Shown: one piece after another, positions 1 to 12,620 of the stretch
How positions within the stretch are numbered: position 1 is the first letter of the stretch
Layout: every line of letters starts with the position of its first letter
Assembly (NCBI RefSeq): GCF_027596085.1
Contig: NC_072472.1
Span: forward strand, 5,518,745-5,582,744
From: Anoplopoma fimbria
Lineage: Eukaryota; Chordata; Actinopteri; Perciformes; Anoplopomatidae
Direction of reading: 5' to 3'
Length of the DNA stretch: 64,000 nucleotides
Notes under the pieces: generated by a model
What the model saw: only the letters and a program-made list of their open reading frames with translations
What the model was told of the DNA's origin: nothing
Database searches by the model: none
Made by a program: the position numbers and the translations under genes

Positions 1-410
1 GGTAGTGACCCAAAGAATGAGATCGCGGATACAAGCGGCTGAAATGAGCTTCCTCCGTAGGGTGGCTGGGCTCAGCCTTAGAGATAGGGTGAGGAGCTCA
101 GACATCCGGAGGGAGCTCGGAGTAGAGCCGCTGCTCCTTCGCGTTGAAAGGGGCCAGCTGAGGTGGTTCGGGCATCTGATCAGGATGCCCCTGGACGCCT
201 CCCTTTAGAGGTTTTCCAGGCACGTCCAACTGGTAAGAGGCCCGGGGTAGACCCAGAACACGCTGGAGGGATTATATATCTCTTCTGGCCTGGGAACGCC
301 TCGGGGTTCCCCAGGAGGAGCTGGAAAGTGTTGCTGGGGAGAAAGACGTCTGGAGGACCCTCCTTAGCTTGCTGCCCCGATAAGCCCCGGATAAGCGGAA
401 GGAAAATGGA
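1..410 (+). mobile_element. Rex3/RTE-like LINE, 3'-terminal fragment cut by the window edge
   Basis: This is the C-terminal end and 3' tail of a non-LTR retrotransposon. The first frame reads MRSRIQAAEMSFLRRVAGLS and continues through RWFGHLIRMP, then hits a frameshift near 187-191, where one C is missing from a C run compared with the copy at 29093-29997. The protein continues in another frame (DAPGRLPLEVFQARPTGKRP) and is broken again near 240, where the other copy has one more base. The DNA matches the 29-30 kb copy closely along its length and keeps about 33 bp near 310-345 that the other copy lacks. The tail ends in a degraded GGATAAGCGGAAG-type sequence without the GATG repeats expected of Rex3. 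It is dead as a gene. The family assignment rests on recognised protein and tail sequence, not on a search. Confidence 0.88.
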
Positions 411-3400
411 GTGAAAAAACCCCAAAAACTTCTTGTTTATTCTCCATTGGGATCAACTTGCTGCTCTGCGGTCTGTCTGAATGGGTCAGCAGGCATCAAT
501 TATGTTTGGGACACGATGTGGTTACACCAGTGCGAGGATTATATACATATAACTACACATAATTGCTATGTACTGTATATTTCTTAATGTGTAAAGAAAA
601 AAAAAAAGCCATGTCTCTTTCAACCCAGTTCCGTTTTTGTCGCTCTCACTGTGGAGGGGAGGACTGGGAAATCAAAAACATCATACCCACAAGGACATCC
701 TCTGAAAATCATGACCCGTTCCTTTGAATGGGAGACGAGATGGTATGATATCAGCAGATGCTGTCAGCAAGAGGCAGTGTGACCTCTGAGCCTCTGAGAG
801 TCCACTGTCTTCATTAACAGTCAGGTAAATATGTTATTATGGCCCAAGGCAGCTGCTCTCTTCCACAGGAGCAAGAAGCGTGGGTTGCCTGGGGCAACAA
901 TGAGCCCAGCATGTGAAATGGGTTCCAGTCCATGAAAATATTTTTGTAGTATTTTGTGTTTGTTTTTGTCGGTTTGCAGTCATGAAGATTTTGATTGTGT
1001 TTCTATTCCAAAGTTTTGTCCTCTCGGTAGTCCTCTGTCCAACTTCTTCTCCTTCACTTCTTTATGCCTGTAGCCTTCTTATTCTCCTCAACTCTGCCCG
1101 GTCTCTCTTACTCTGTATATATTTTTCTCACTCAGACTTTCTCTCTTTCAATCTCCTTGTATTGCTTTTCATTTATGTCGTTCCACAAGGATCGGACTAC
1201 TTTTATGGAAAACTTTGGCTGAAAAGTGAAATGGGAACATATTTACCGTCTTTTAGAGTTTGAACTTTCTCTATATGAATGGGTGTTTTTATTTGATAAA
1301 GCAGAAAGAAAAAATATTTTGCAATTTTTTTACGTTTGCAATTGTCATTTCATTTGTGGATCAGGAGCCTCCAAACCATACATAACTGTTGAAGCCTGTG
1401 CCTTATGAAAAATTATTCAGCTACTAGACGGTGGCTCCATTTAAGTAAGCTTCTCCATGTCGACAATTCATATAAAACAGTTGGCATAGAAAACACTGTA
1501 TTCATCAGGGCTGTCAAATGTGAGGACAAAAAAGGAAGTCCAGATGCCTCGCCAAAATCTGTCACATTGTTTCTGTAAAATCCTAATTGTTATTGTTTTG
1601 AAATGAAATATTTCTGTCATTACTTCCACCACCAAGCGTTTTCACTTACATTCCTGTCATTTCAGATTCCCCCTCTCCCTACATTCACCTCATACTCCTC
1701 ACCTTGTCCTTCATGCCCATTTGCACCTGCAGCTCATTCCCTCATTATCCTCTCATTATATACCAGTCCTGTTTCACAAGTAATTTGCCAGATTGTCTTT
1801 CCTCTGTTTTCCTCCATCTGTTCTGCCTGACCGACCTATTTTTGATCCTGCTTGCCCGATTCCCGGACCTTTCCTCTCCTGCCTACCTGTCATCAGATTT
1901 GTTTGACCCCTGTCAGTCTGACCTGGTAAAGTGAACTTTGCTTGCTACATTGACTGTTTCAGCGTCATGATTAAGGTTCCTCACTTGCCAGTTTCCTCGG
2001 AAATGTGTCAGGCCCAACCAAAGCGTAGCACAGATCGAGTGACAGCCCAATAGTGGAAAATTTGTTACATTGGACAAAAAATCTATTTTTCCGACAGTCC
2101 ATTACCCAAAAGGCAAGCAGCCATTGTTCCAGACGTTGCAGACCAAAATTAAAAAAAAGCCAATGATGTAATTTTACATAACAATTAGATGATTTTATTC
2201 ATTGCAAGGACAGTTTGTATTTTCAGAACAATAGGCATTCGGAACAATTGCAGTTTGTGACTATTCGGGTCTTGAAAATATTGGGTTGTTGGAAACAATG
2301 CTGTAGCACCCCAGGTCTCAGGCCTGGAGCAGTTCAGGTCCAGTCTGGAATCAAGTTTAGTTTCGGGGGTACCATGGTAGTCGCCTTTTGCTGTCTCCAC
2401 CTTATCTTTACATAGGGCCCTATGTATTCAGGTAAATTGGGTTGTACATCTCCAAATAAAATGTGTCAAAATTGCAGCAAGCTTCAAAAAGCACCTCCAT
2501 GTTTTTAAATAGTTTAATGGCAAGACAGAATTATAGCGTCAATCAGATTTATTAAAATAGCAAGCAGTTAGGCAATCGTACAGGTTGTAAACAAGCAGAC
2601 AGTTTAGGCAGATTAGTTCTCTGCTCAGTTGGTAATAACTCCTTAGTACACATGAAAGTTTTTTTTTTTTTGTTTGGCTACCCTTGGGATTTATTTTCAG
2701 CCTATCTGATCATATTTATCACCCTGCTGGACCAATTTTTAAGATGTTGCAGCGCTGTAACATCTCGGCAATGGCTTTGGTGAGTGCAATGATATCATAA
2801 CCAATAGAACTGATGATCAGAGTTGCTTGAATAAAAAAAGAGAAGTTGTAAGAAAGTGTAGTATATGCTGCGTTTGGATCTTACTTAATATGCAGGCTTT
2901 AAATGCAATATGATAAATAGACACAAACAAATACAAACAAAACAATATTTATGAAAAAAATCTGGACAGAACAGTCTATGCCAAAGCCAGTGGAAATACT
3001 CAAGCTACAGACATTAAAAATACTGTATATCCTCCAGTGCACAGCCCGGTGAATGTGTTCCTCGGATGTCTTCGACCTCACGTAATTGGCTCGACCTTCC
3101 TGACTGTCACACGACGATCAACGACCTTAATGCTGCTCGATGACACACTAATCTGGATGACAGCGCTAAGCCGCTATATAGGCATCATCTGCTCGCCGTG
3201 AAGCCACCGCACGTTTTCCATTTTCCAGCAAGAAGGCAGAGTCGTGAATTTGATTCAGTGCTGAGTTTTGACCTCTGTTCTCCTGCTTGAGCCACACACA
3301 CAGGAAGAGACTAAGGGGGAGACAGAGGAGAGGGAGTGTATTATGCAGTATATGCTGTACTAAGCGAAGGTTTGTGTGTGCGTGGATGTTTTTTTTACCT

Positions 3401-3427
3401 TCATTATTGGATTTTAGAATGAACCTG

Positions 3428-3430
<3 letters not shown>
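411..3430. other. Non-coding stretch with no recognised gene
   Basis: This is AT-rich single-copy-looking DNA. The open frames at 913-1263 and 1603-1934 lie in pyrimidine-rich sequence (Leu/Phe/Ser-rich translations) and resemble no protein I know. No splice-bounded exon, RNA gene or intact transposon is visible. Confidence 0.5.

Positions 3431-3512
<82 letters not shown>
3431..3512. repeat. Compound microsatellite (TA)18(GA)23
   Basis: A pure TA run (3431-3466) joins directly to a pure GA run (3467-3512). The switch is abrupt and there are no interruptions. The open frames crossing it (YIYIYI/ERERER in one frame, SLSLSL on the other strand) are artefacts. Confidence 0.97.
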
Positions 3513-3514
<2 letters not shown>

Positions 3515-3671
3515 ATGTCAATCACAACATTGCCACATCCTAAAAATTATACCATGCTTTGTGGTCTATTTTACTCTAAATGGGACCATAATTACTTAAT
3601 GATCGTCATGCTATATTGAAGAAGACTAAAGATTGAGAACATAAACTTATGTTCACAATACCCAAGATAAT

Positions 3672-3835
3672 AAATCAAATGAGAAGAAGGCTCATTTCCT
3701 CATAGACTTCTATACAATCAGACTTCTTTTTACAACCAGAAGAGTCGCCCCCTGATGGCCAGTAGAGAGAATGCAAGTTGAAGGCATTTCCGAATTGGCC
3801 TCACTTTTAACAGAAAATCATTTTCTGTTAAAAGT
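3672..3835. repeat. Dispersed repeat, copy 1, ending in a palindrome
   Basis: This segment matches 39673-39818 in the same orientation. Both have a CTCATAGAC..TATA.AATCA block, then ACTTCTTTTT, then AGTCGCCCCCT and a GAATGCA block followed by a TTGGC-TTCACTTT end. I recognise the theme as a common teleost interspersed sequence but cannot give a family name. This copy ends in a near-perfect inverted repeat (3803-3835, 16-bp arms, 1-nt loop) that the other copy lacks. Confidence 0.75.
3803..3835. repeat. 33-bp palindrome
   Basis: The arms ACTTTTAACAGAAAAT and ATTTTCTGTTAAAAGT are perfect inverted copies around a single C. A hairpin could form. It sits at the edge of the dispersed repeat and may be a local fold-back duplication. 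Confidence 0.9.
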
Positions 3836-4251
3836 TTTTTTTTCCACACAGAACCGGAGGAGGAGTGAGTATAGATGAGGTGGCCTCCATCTCTTATCAA
3901 AATGAAGTTGGGGATATCTCACTGTAATGAATGATCTTAAGATCAGCAGCCCAATAATAGGAACCTGGAATACGGTAGCCTGTTTTAAAACACTTCTGTC
4001 AGTTAGACCTTCTCATTATATCCCATTAAATATTTGTCCTTGCATATTTCCCTTTCTGCCAGAGCCTAGTGGCATATATCTTCATAGGTATGAGTATTTT
4101 TGTGTGTGTGGCGTTCAGCTGTTTTGGCTGTAAGCAGGTGCTCGGGTGTCCTTGGTGTGAACTTTACACCAGCCTCATGAATCAATCTCCACTCCAGGGT
4201 TATCTGGCAGTAGTGAAGGCAGCAGTGTGTATGTGTGCGTGTGCATGTGTG

Positions 4252-4252
<1 letters not shown>
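3836..4252. other. Non-coding stretch, nothing recognised
   Basis: Ordinary AT-rich sequence leads into a TG array. I see no gene or named repeat. Confidence 0.4.

Positions 4253-4326
<74 letters not shown>
4253..4326. repeat. (TG)37 microsatellite
   Basis: An uninterrupted 74-bp TG run, preceded by a degenerate TGTGTGCGTGTGCATG stretch that looks like its decayed edge. Confidence 0.97.
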
Positions 4327-4328
<2 letters not shown>

Positions 4329-4879
4329 TGTATAAGGGGGCAGGTTAAGACGGGCAAGGAAGGTATTAACCTCTGATTGATTCATTTGGCTCTAATCCAC
4401 CTCTCATTGAAAGGTGCAGCTCGCCTTGCTCCTTTTTTAACATTATTTACCAGATATTTTCACACACCTCAGTGCTGGACAGAAATGAGCCCCAAAATCC
4501 TCATGCAGCTTTAGTTGCTAGTGACTAAATTTGTTTTCTAATATGAGTCCTACTTGAGAATTCCTCTAGCCCCAGTTACAGTTACTGCAACCTCTTATTT
4601 CAAGAATCAAACATAAACCACTTGAAATAAACCATTTTCATTTTTGACGGGGTCCCTAGACACATAAGACAAGTCAATGCTCCCAGCAGATGTTGGTTAA
4701 TACGTAGATAAGGTAGCAAAACCACAATGACTTTTTATATATTTTCGTAGTGCATTCAATTCATTATAGATCTTGAATGCAACTTTTCCCTTCAAATAGA
4801 AAATTGCAATTAATACATACAACACATTCTCACTCCCAACTTGTCATATACTCGATACATGAATATACTGCAATTTCAA

Positions 4880-5110
4880 AATAAACTTTCAACGTAGGTT
4901 TGCACTTTCTTTAGGTTTACTTGGTTAGGCTTTTAAACCAAGGTTGGGTTAAACCAAGTATTTTTATGACTGGCTTCAGCACATGACATAAGTACAGAAC
5001 GCTAGTTACATAACAAAAGTAAGGTAAAATAAGTCAATGTTGATTTGGTTTCACACAGAACTTTCTCGGTCTACTACGTCCATTTCTCAGAGCCTCTAAT
5101 GATGACGCAG
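4880..5110. repeat. Possible degenerate fish repeat (GGTTAGG / TTTCACAC type)
   Basis: The block has TTGGTTAGGC and GGGTTAAACCAAG followed by TTTGGTTTCACACAGAACTT and a CTACGTC motif. The same themes recur at 16318-16450 (GGTTAAGGCAA, TGGTTTCACACAGGAC) and partly at 9298-9480. This suggests one old repeat family, but the copies are too diverged to align with certainty by eye. Confidence 0.35.
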
Positions 5111-5514
5111 ATGGTTTTAGATTAGAATAAGCTGAAGGAACGGGGCACTGACCAAGCGTCGGTATTTGAGGAGGTGGGAGTGAGAACTAGATGTATTTGA
5201 AGCAAATGAGAGAATTTGAGAGGCCAATAACTGGAACTATAGTACAAAAATAGTTTTTGCTGGAATGAAAGGATTTAAAAAGGTCTCTCGAACTCCTGTA
5301 AGGGCAGCGAAACTTCATTTTCCAAATATTTCCTTTCTTCAGATTTCCAAAATGATGACTGGTGCAGCGAACCAGAGTCTGACAATCTATACTGATAAAG
5401 TGGGAAATGCAGGTTTAACTTTTCTCATCTTGACTTGCTCTTACTGAGAGCAATTAATAAGAGCGATGGAGAGAAAATGCCAACGGCAATTGTGATTAAT
5501 TAGGTGGTGTTTGA

Positions 5515-5515
<1 letters not shown>
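5111..5515. other. Non-coding stretch, nothing recognised
   Basis: It contains one short chance frame (5265-5447) without similarity to a protein I know. Confidence 0.4.

Positions 5516-5598
<83 letters not shown>
5516..5598. repeat. (TG)n microsatellite, about 83 bp
   Basis: A pure TG run of about 41 units. Confidence 0.97.
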
Positions 5599-5599
<1 letters not shown>

Positions 5600-7020
5600 G
5601 GATATCCATTAGATTTAATTGAGCAGCAGGCTTCACCAGTCCATTTTTGTCATGTATGATGTGTTGGCACGTATAGTCTAACTAGTAATTTACAACACCT
5701 ACACATCTTGAGAAATAAATCCATGCTTCCACCTTCTTTCTGTTAGATCATTAGCACTTTCTTTATACCAGCAAAAGTCAATCAGTATATTTCAGTAAAT
5801 ACACTCTCTTTGCGCAATCTTCCCCAAAGTTACCGTAGCATCTGAGACACATTTTCACACATCATCCACCACTTTCTGTATGGCATAGGATCTAATAACA
5901 TTCAATTCATAGACATACTTTCAACATCTCCTGCGTAAACAAGAGAATCAAGAACACAAACTGTATTTGTTGATTTGGAGCCGCCACATAAAGTCAGGAT
6001 AAAATCTATTATAGTGTTATTTCCCTTTTGGATTTAAGTGACTCATAATGTAACCCTCTAATTACTATTCAAAAGAATAGTGATTATAGCTTACTGAGAG
6101 TACTACTGAGAGTTCCAGTGTAAGTATATCTGTATATTTTGATTGCCATTTGGTTAATTGACACCAAATGTGGAAGTTTACACGTAAGGAACCAGACTCC
6201 CCTCCAAGGCAAAGAAAGTTGCAGCTCCATCATCTGTTTAATTGTTGCTGATCATTGTTTATGACAGACAACTAAACCATTTTTGTTCACAGCAGTAGCT
6301 GAGTTGATCAAGTTGCTCCAAACTGCAACCAGCTTTTTCCCAGAGCTGAGGAAAGTGTATGTGGGAGCCTCTGGACAGATGATTATAACTCAATCACATC
6401 TGAATGTGCAGCTCAGGTCAGCAGGAGAAATAATATGACGAAGAGGATGAGGCTGGAAGGGGGAGAGGATGTAAGTCGGAGAAAAGGGGTAATGAAGTTT
6501 CCCTCTGACAACTTCATCTCCGTGGACCGAGAGGGAGAGAGGAGGTGAGAAGGAGTGCTGCTAATGAACGTAGTGAGCAGGAGAGTCTGACAGAGAGCAT
6601 GGCATGATTCCTTTGACTGACAGGCATGGACCGGGATTGTGTGTACAGTGTGTGTGTGTGTGTGTGTGGTCCGGGGGAAGGCTGTGACACTGACGCCTTC
6701 TGAGAATACTGAAAGGATGCAACAACAGAAAGGGTTAGAGAAAGGGAGCAAGAGACAGCAGAACATGAGGCAAAAGGACCTTACCAGAGGTAAAAAGCCA
6801 ATGCTGAAGTGCCTTAAACTTGCATTCTCTGTTTTGTCCTCTGTTTTTGCAAAAATAAATCAGATTCTACAGAAATATATGTGAAAAAGATAGATACTTA
6901 ATTGTTTATACCTTATTCAACATTATAATCATGAGTTTATGGTCTCAATCGCTAGTTTTAAGTCTTTTTCAATACAGCATGATGTTGATTTTGTAAATTA
7001 TGGTCCATTTAAAGTAAAAT
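5599..7020. other. Non-coding stretch with a short TG run
   Basis: The only structured element is a (TG)10 run at about 6649-6668. The minus-strand frame 6413-6766 is Ser/Thr/His-rich because of that run and of purine-rich flanks, so I do not call it a gene. Confidence 0.45.
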
Positions 7021-7330
7021 GGACAATATGCTGGGAGTTGTGTGTGTTTCCGTCTTAGAAATGCAACCCTTACATAAGCCGTTTTCAGTTAATGAAAGTT
7101 AATTGTAACCTTTTCGGTTGCCAGAAAATGGCTTATTCAGAGTTCGGTTGTAATTAGCAAATCATCTTGTGTTACTTCTGGGTGCAAAAAGAACAAGATG
7201 GCGATGGCCCGAAAAACAAGGTGCTGACTGGCAAAATCCCAAACTCAGGTCTTCAAAATGGCAGTCCCCAAACCAATGGGTGACATCCGGGTAACTATGT
7301 CTACTTCCTATATACATCTACGGGACTTCT
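7021..7330. repeat. Probable dispersed fish repeat
   Basis: The segment carries AACAAGATGGCG, CTTCAAAATGGCAGTCCC, CCAATGGGTGACATC and a closing ACTTCCTATATACATCTACG. I recognise these motifs as a common teleost interspersed sequence, probably the degraded end of a DNA transposon. No terminal inverted repeat or target duplication could be placed. Confidence 0.45.
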
Positions 7331-9297
7331 GCCGACAATGTTTAGAAACCTAGTTGTGGAATGCATTAGCATTTTTAGTTTATTTTACATTTACTTGGCT
7401 AAGTCTGTCTCTTGTCTGTTTTTAATGTCACACCACTTCGGCCAAAGACAAACCAATAATGTTCTTAAAAAGTTAGGCCGCCAGTTGAATAATTAACCTC
7501 AACCTGCAGTACATAAACAGCAGAGAAATAGGAGTTTTATGGTAATATTATGTGAATATGCATATGTGTGGTATGTGTTGTAAATGTAAAATAACTAAGT
7601 AAACTAAATTCAGAAGCCATTAAGATAATTTGCATAGACTGACTGCTATTGATTAACCATCAACTGTAAAATGATTGCAACATTTTTCTCTCATACCTAA
7701 GATGCAAAACAGCTCTCATTTCTTTCTTTTTTGATGTATGTGTTAAGGCACTTTTAACCATACTAATTTTACAGTTTGCAATAAATATATACAGGGAAAT
7801 ATGTAATTCAGAAGATACATGAAGGATAATAACTCTGAAAGGCTACAATCTGTTACATTCATAAATTGTCAGTTTGCCAGAGGACTGTTTCCATTTGCAT
7901 TTTACATATATCTGCTCACTCAATGTTCATCACATTCATTTCCCTCTGATTACCCATCATTTGAATGAAATGGGATTTTCTATAAAAAAAAATTCTGACA
8001 AAAGTTAGTAATTATTCATTAACTTCCTGATAAGTGTTCCTTAAAGCACATCATTAACATTTTCCCAGTTATTTTCCAGCAGCTCGACTGGCAGTATTAC
8101 ATAAAACATAGCCCACTTGCTGCTCTCCAGGATGCGAGGCAATTAAAGAACAGTATTTCTCCCTCTCATGAAGTAGGTCGCTGCTAATTGCGTTCCACGA
8201 TGAACAGCGGGTATATATATACTGCTGCGGAAATTACATGCAAGACTTGTCACCACAGCTGTATTAATAAACAAGAAGACAAAAGAAATAGCTTGTGGAG
8301 TTTGTTTTTGGTTGTCTTTTGACGGCACACACGTACGCACATGTATTTGGCTCTTAACAAAATAAAAACCGCAGATAAGGCTTTCTTGAATGTAAAATAA
8401 AGCTAATTTATTCTGGGACTAAGTTCATATTTCCCCCTATTGGATTATGAACAACAAGGCACAGTTGCGGTCATTTTAATTTCCTGTTTAACAAAAGCAT
8501 GTTGCAGCACGGAGTGATTAAAAAAGTGAATATTGTGTGGTGCATGTGGTAACTCTTTAATTGAGCTATGAAAAAAACTAAATATCTTCTTTCATGAATG
8601 TTCGCTTGCTAAGCACACATCCGCTCTGTGTTCTCAGATTATGGTTTAATGTCTTTTCACCCCTTAATGGACGCTGGCTTGCAAACAGGGATTTGGCTCG
8701 CAGGCAATGAAAATAGAAATTGATAGAAATGTGATTATGGTCAAATAGATTAAATTCTACAAATGGGATATAAAAATTAATTTGTCTGAGGCTAAAGGGG
8801 TTATTAGAGCATCTTTGTTTTTAATTAATCATCTGATAAAACTGGTATTGACTCTCATCCACAGTCACCTCTGGCTGTGCTTCCCATGGATGTTGTTTCT
8901 TCTTTTTTCTTTCCTATTATTCGCTTGATTTGGATTGGAATCTCTTTTTTTAAGAGAGATCTGGCCAAGAAGGCATGAAATCATTATTATAATAAAGATA
9001 CATTACAAATAACATAAACAGCTAAAGACAAATGTAACTTGCTAAAAAAAGAGCAAAAGATACATGCATGTAGTTGGATTTGCAAAATGAGCCTACTAAG
9101 GAAAAGCAATACAGTTTGAGTAAAAGTGTTGACAAAGAGTGCTTTTTTCCAGATTGTATGAAACTGACTTGAATTCACCAAAAGTAATAACAACCTCTGA
9201 CTACAGTGTCTCCCTGAGAAGCACATGTGCATCATTGTACCTCTTGATTTTTATTGTGGGGCCAATACTAACAGATTAGAGCAGCATGCTCACACAG
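7331..9297. other. AT-rich, low-repeat block, possible conserved non-coding DNA
   Basis: The part at about 8020-8960 is unusual for this window in having no microsatellite or recognisable transposon. It has many TAAT/ATTA-type homeodomain core motifs, for example GCTAATTG, TTTAATTAATCATC and AAAATTAATTTG. That fits an enhancer-like conserved element, but AT-rich DNA produces such motifs by chance and conservation cannot be seen from one genome. No coding exon is visible. Confidence 0.2.
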
Positions 9298-9480
9298 GCC
9301 AACCTGATCTCACTGAAATAAGTGAATTGACCAGGTCCTCTTAACAATGCTTTACATGCTAGTGGACACGTGTTAAAATAACACCGGCACCACAAAAACA
9401 ACTACGTGTCGGCACCATTCCAACAATGTTCCTGTTAGGTTAGGCAACAAAACATTTGGTGTGAAATGCCTGACAGTTTT
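9298..9480. repeat. Dispersed fish repeat (CACCACAAAAACAA type), copy 1
   Basis: The order AACCTGATCTCACTGAA, GTCCTCTTAACAA, CTAGTGGACACGTGTT, CACCACAAAAACAACTACG, GTTAGGTTAGGCAACAAAA is a pattern I recognise from many teleost genomes. Part of it recurs at 16318-16450. The family and its class are not known to me. Confidence 0.55.
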
Positions 9481-11790
9481 ACCTTTTCAGTTCGCTAGAA
9501 AAATAAATAATTCTTTGTTTGATCGAACAGTGAAAAGACACAGCTGCGCTTCAGATGGTCACTAGCCAAAAAGGTTTGGAACCACAGGATTCACAATCCA
9601 ACTATCTTTCATGAAACGGAAATCTAAATCTAAGTCAATCTAAAATAAAGTTAACAAAGTTGTCAAAATGAGGTGACGTACTAGGAGACTTATTCCCCCC
9701 AAAATAACTTCTGTGTAAGCTTAAAGACACTGTTGTAATTGACAGGTGGATGTCAATCACTTGTAAAGCCCCTGTGTGTAGTATTTGACTGACAGCTCCC
9801 AGTGGTAGTATTAATAAATCCACTGTTAAAGACAGCAATGGACAAGGAGAGGAAGTCTGGGGCATTTCCATGTCAGTATCACATATACAAACTTCCAGTG
9901 TGGGATTTTTTTTTTCTGTTGTTGTAATGGAAAATTGGTTGGGTAAACATTTAGGACATTTCATAGATTAGTAAGTAATTGATTGATATGAAAAATTATC
10001 ACATAACACATCTGTCATCAGGAAATTTTTTAGTTAATGTGTTGTGCAGTTGCACCGTGTCATGTTGTGTGGTGTGTCTGCACCCATCACAACCCGTCCC
10101 TCAACGTATTTACACATGTTTCTAAGATAAATGGCTCTTGTGCCGCTCTGTTGTCCGTCCTCTGACCGTCCGACTGTTATTTTCCAACGTTAGTTCTGGC
10201 CATGGCAGGAAAGTGATTGTGGGCAGCAGGTGGCTGAATGGCTCCATTTGGTTTTCCACCAGGAGAACAAAATAATGGCACAAACCCCAATTTTTTTCCA
10301 GCCATCGTTTCCACAGATTTTTTGTGGTGCAGGGCTCTCAAAGAGGAAGAGAGTGAAATAATTCAAAGACAGGCTGCAGAAAGAGGCAGTGTCAAGGTCC
10401 ACTTTGGTTTAGTTGCTCACCTCTGATGACTCATTGCTCATTTGGTGTCGAATTGAATTGAATTGCAGCAAAGGGCGTCCTTTTGCAGAGCACTCATTTC
10501 CAAACTGACGTTCAACTATCATACAGGGAGAAATCTATAGTAGAAAAGACAATGGGAGTGATTAGTAACCACGCGGGCAGACAATGATCAGAATCCAATA
10601 CAGCCATAAGAAGGAAATTATTGCCTTTGTTTGCTTCTTAAAACTGAGTACTACTCATTATCTTAATGAGTAGTCCACATATGTACAAAACCATGTCGCT
10701 TTTTAGAGTTAATTAAATACCAAAATGAAACAAGACAGACTGATAAGAAGAGCACTACAAAGATAAGACATCTTTAATTAGCTCAAAAGGATTGCTAAGA
10801 TACAGACTGCTGCTGTTCAAATTGTTTTCTTTGCTGCTTCTAAGATGTACATGTTCATGTCAAAATGCACTAGACTGACACATTTTTCCACTGACATACA
10901 TCTAAATTATAAAGTCCTGCTAGTGTCCCCTAGAGGCTTCGTTGTTGGTTATAACCCGTCATAGTGTAGTGCATGTGGCAACCTACAACCTAAACTGCAG
11001 TTTAATATACATTGCACATCACAGTGTTCAAACTCTTCTTTTTTGTTTGAGGTGTCCTATTATATGATTGTCATAGACACCTGCATTCAATTCATGAACA
11101 AATATTAATCAGAGGCCTTAAACACACAGTCCTTTGTCAGTTGGTCATGGGTTCTTCTTTTCCTGCTCAATGTGTACCAAAAGCCATTTGGAGGTTTTAA
11201 ATGATTTCCATACTTCGTGCTCAATGTCATGGGTACACACTCTTCTATGCATTGTAGGAACTGAAAGCCCTTCGGGATTATGAAACCCTCTTCAAAGCTC
11301 AAACGATTTGAAGAAGAAAAAAAAAGACAACAAAAGGAAGAAAAATGAGAAATGAAATAAATAAAAGAAATGCCATCCACCTCGGCTGAGCTCTGTGGGG
11401 TTGGCTGTGATGTTCAGAGAGGCTCTATCGCTCTGGTCGGGTGTGAGTGATAGGGCCTCATACTCCTTTGGGCCCTTACGTCTCTCACTTTTTTTTTCAC
11501 ACTGCTCTCTTTTGTCATTGTGTTTGGAATATTTTTGTCTCAGGAATCGCCTTGATTACCTGTATGACTACTTTGCACTTTGTTTTTGTATGCCAGTTGA
11601 ATTTGACCGTTATTCTGTTTAAACTATAATCAGTGTTGATGATACATAAGCTAATTGAATAAAGAATTAACTGGATATCCATTATTACTTACTCATATAA
11701 AGTTGTAATATCTATAACTTACTCCATTGTCAAGGACCCAGTACATTCAGGGGACAATTAAGTTGTTTGATTGAGACATATACATACATA
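9481..11790. other. Non-coding stretch, nothing recognised
   Basis: There are several short frames on both strands, none of them protein-like. No microsatellite longer than about 20 bp and no terminal-inverted-repeat element was found. Confidence 0.45.
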
Positions 11791-11792
11791 TA

Positions 11793-11932
11793 CAGTACCA
11801 GTCAAAAGTTTGGACACACCTTCTCATTCAATGGTTTTTCTTTATTTTTATTTTTATTTTTTTCTAAATAAAGAAAAAGATTCTTCAAAGTAGTTGAATG
11901 AGAAGGTGTGTCCAAACTTTTGACTGGTACTG
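11793..11932. mobile_element. Tc1/mariner-like miniature element, copy 1 (140 bp hairpin)
   Basis: The element starts CAGTACCAGTCAAAAGTTTG and ends with the exact inverse. The inverted repeats are perfect for 39 bp (11793-11831 and 11894-11932). A TA dinucleotide flanks each side (11791-11792 and 11933-11934), the target duplication of Tc1/mariner elements. The interior is T/A-rich and itself partly inverted (CTTTATTT ... AAATAAAG), so nearly the whole element can fold back. The 17-nt block at 11879-11895 is the inverse of 24841-24857 in the second copy, so the two belong to one family. There is no transposase; it is non-autonomous. Confidence 0.92.
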
Positions 11933-11934
11933 TA

Positions 11935-12289
11935 TATATATATATATACGTATATATATCTGTCTGTAATATTCCTCCGTGTCAATAAAATATAAATTAA
12001 ATTAGATTGGGTTTTATTACCACAGTTTAGAACCCATTTGCAACATGGAGCTTTTAAGCCACACAAACAAACTTTTGAAACCTAACAGGTTAACATGAGA
12101 AAAAAAGAGATTTTCTATCAGAGATCTATCACACACAAAATAATGACAGGGAGAATATTGCAATTTTTGTATTATCAAGCATTCAGTCTTAGTGTTATGG
12201 CCCTATAATTATATTAAAACTTGGACTGAAAATATTCCCATGACAGAAATGTCAGTGGAGCCTTGATGGATTAAAAAATAACAGGGAAA
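11935..12289. other. Non-coding stretch beside the hairpin element
   Basis: It begins with a short TA-rich run (11933-11959) and has no recognised gene. Confidence 0.4.
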
Positions 12290-12620
12290 GTGGCATTACA
12301 TTTGTGTCTACAGCAATGAATTATGTTCTGTTTATGATCACAGCTGGCTCGATCTGCTCTGCACCCATGTACCAGTGAATGTGCCGACTAATTACCCATG
12401 AAACGCATCAATATGCTGAATTATGAATCGGAATCAAACTGTTAGGCATTTAGCAGGGTTCCGTGTGTGTGAGTAAGTGTGTGTGTGTGTGTGTGTGTGT
12501 GTCTGTGTGCTAATCTGCATATTGATCAATGTGTTTTAATAAAGAGCAGGTCGTGCACCTTCCACTTTCACGATGAATAATCAATCTGTTTCCTGTGAAG
12601 AAATGGAAGCCTCCATCAGG
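12290..12620. other. Candidate conserved non-coding block with an internal TG run
   Basis: The sequence around the (TG)n run (about 12461-12507) is free of recognised transposons. It carries ACTAATTACCCATGAA, ATATGCTGAATTATGAAT and ATCTGCATATTGATCAATG, which contain homeodomain-like and POU-like cores. A regulatory role is inference only. Confidence 0.18.

Noticed and set aside
4175..4385. His/Thr and Cys/Val repeat frames over TG arrays
   Set aside because: Direct translations of the dinucleotide repeat. The same applies to frames at 41506-41703, 47767-47964 and 55423-55644.
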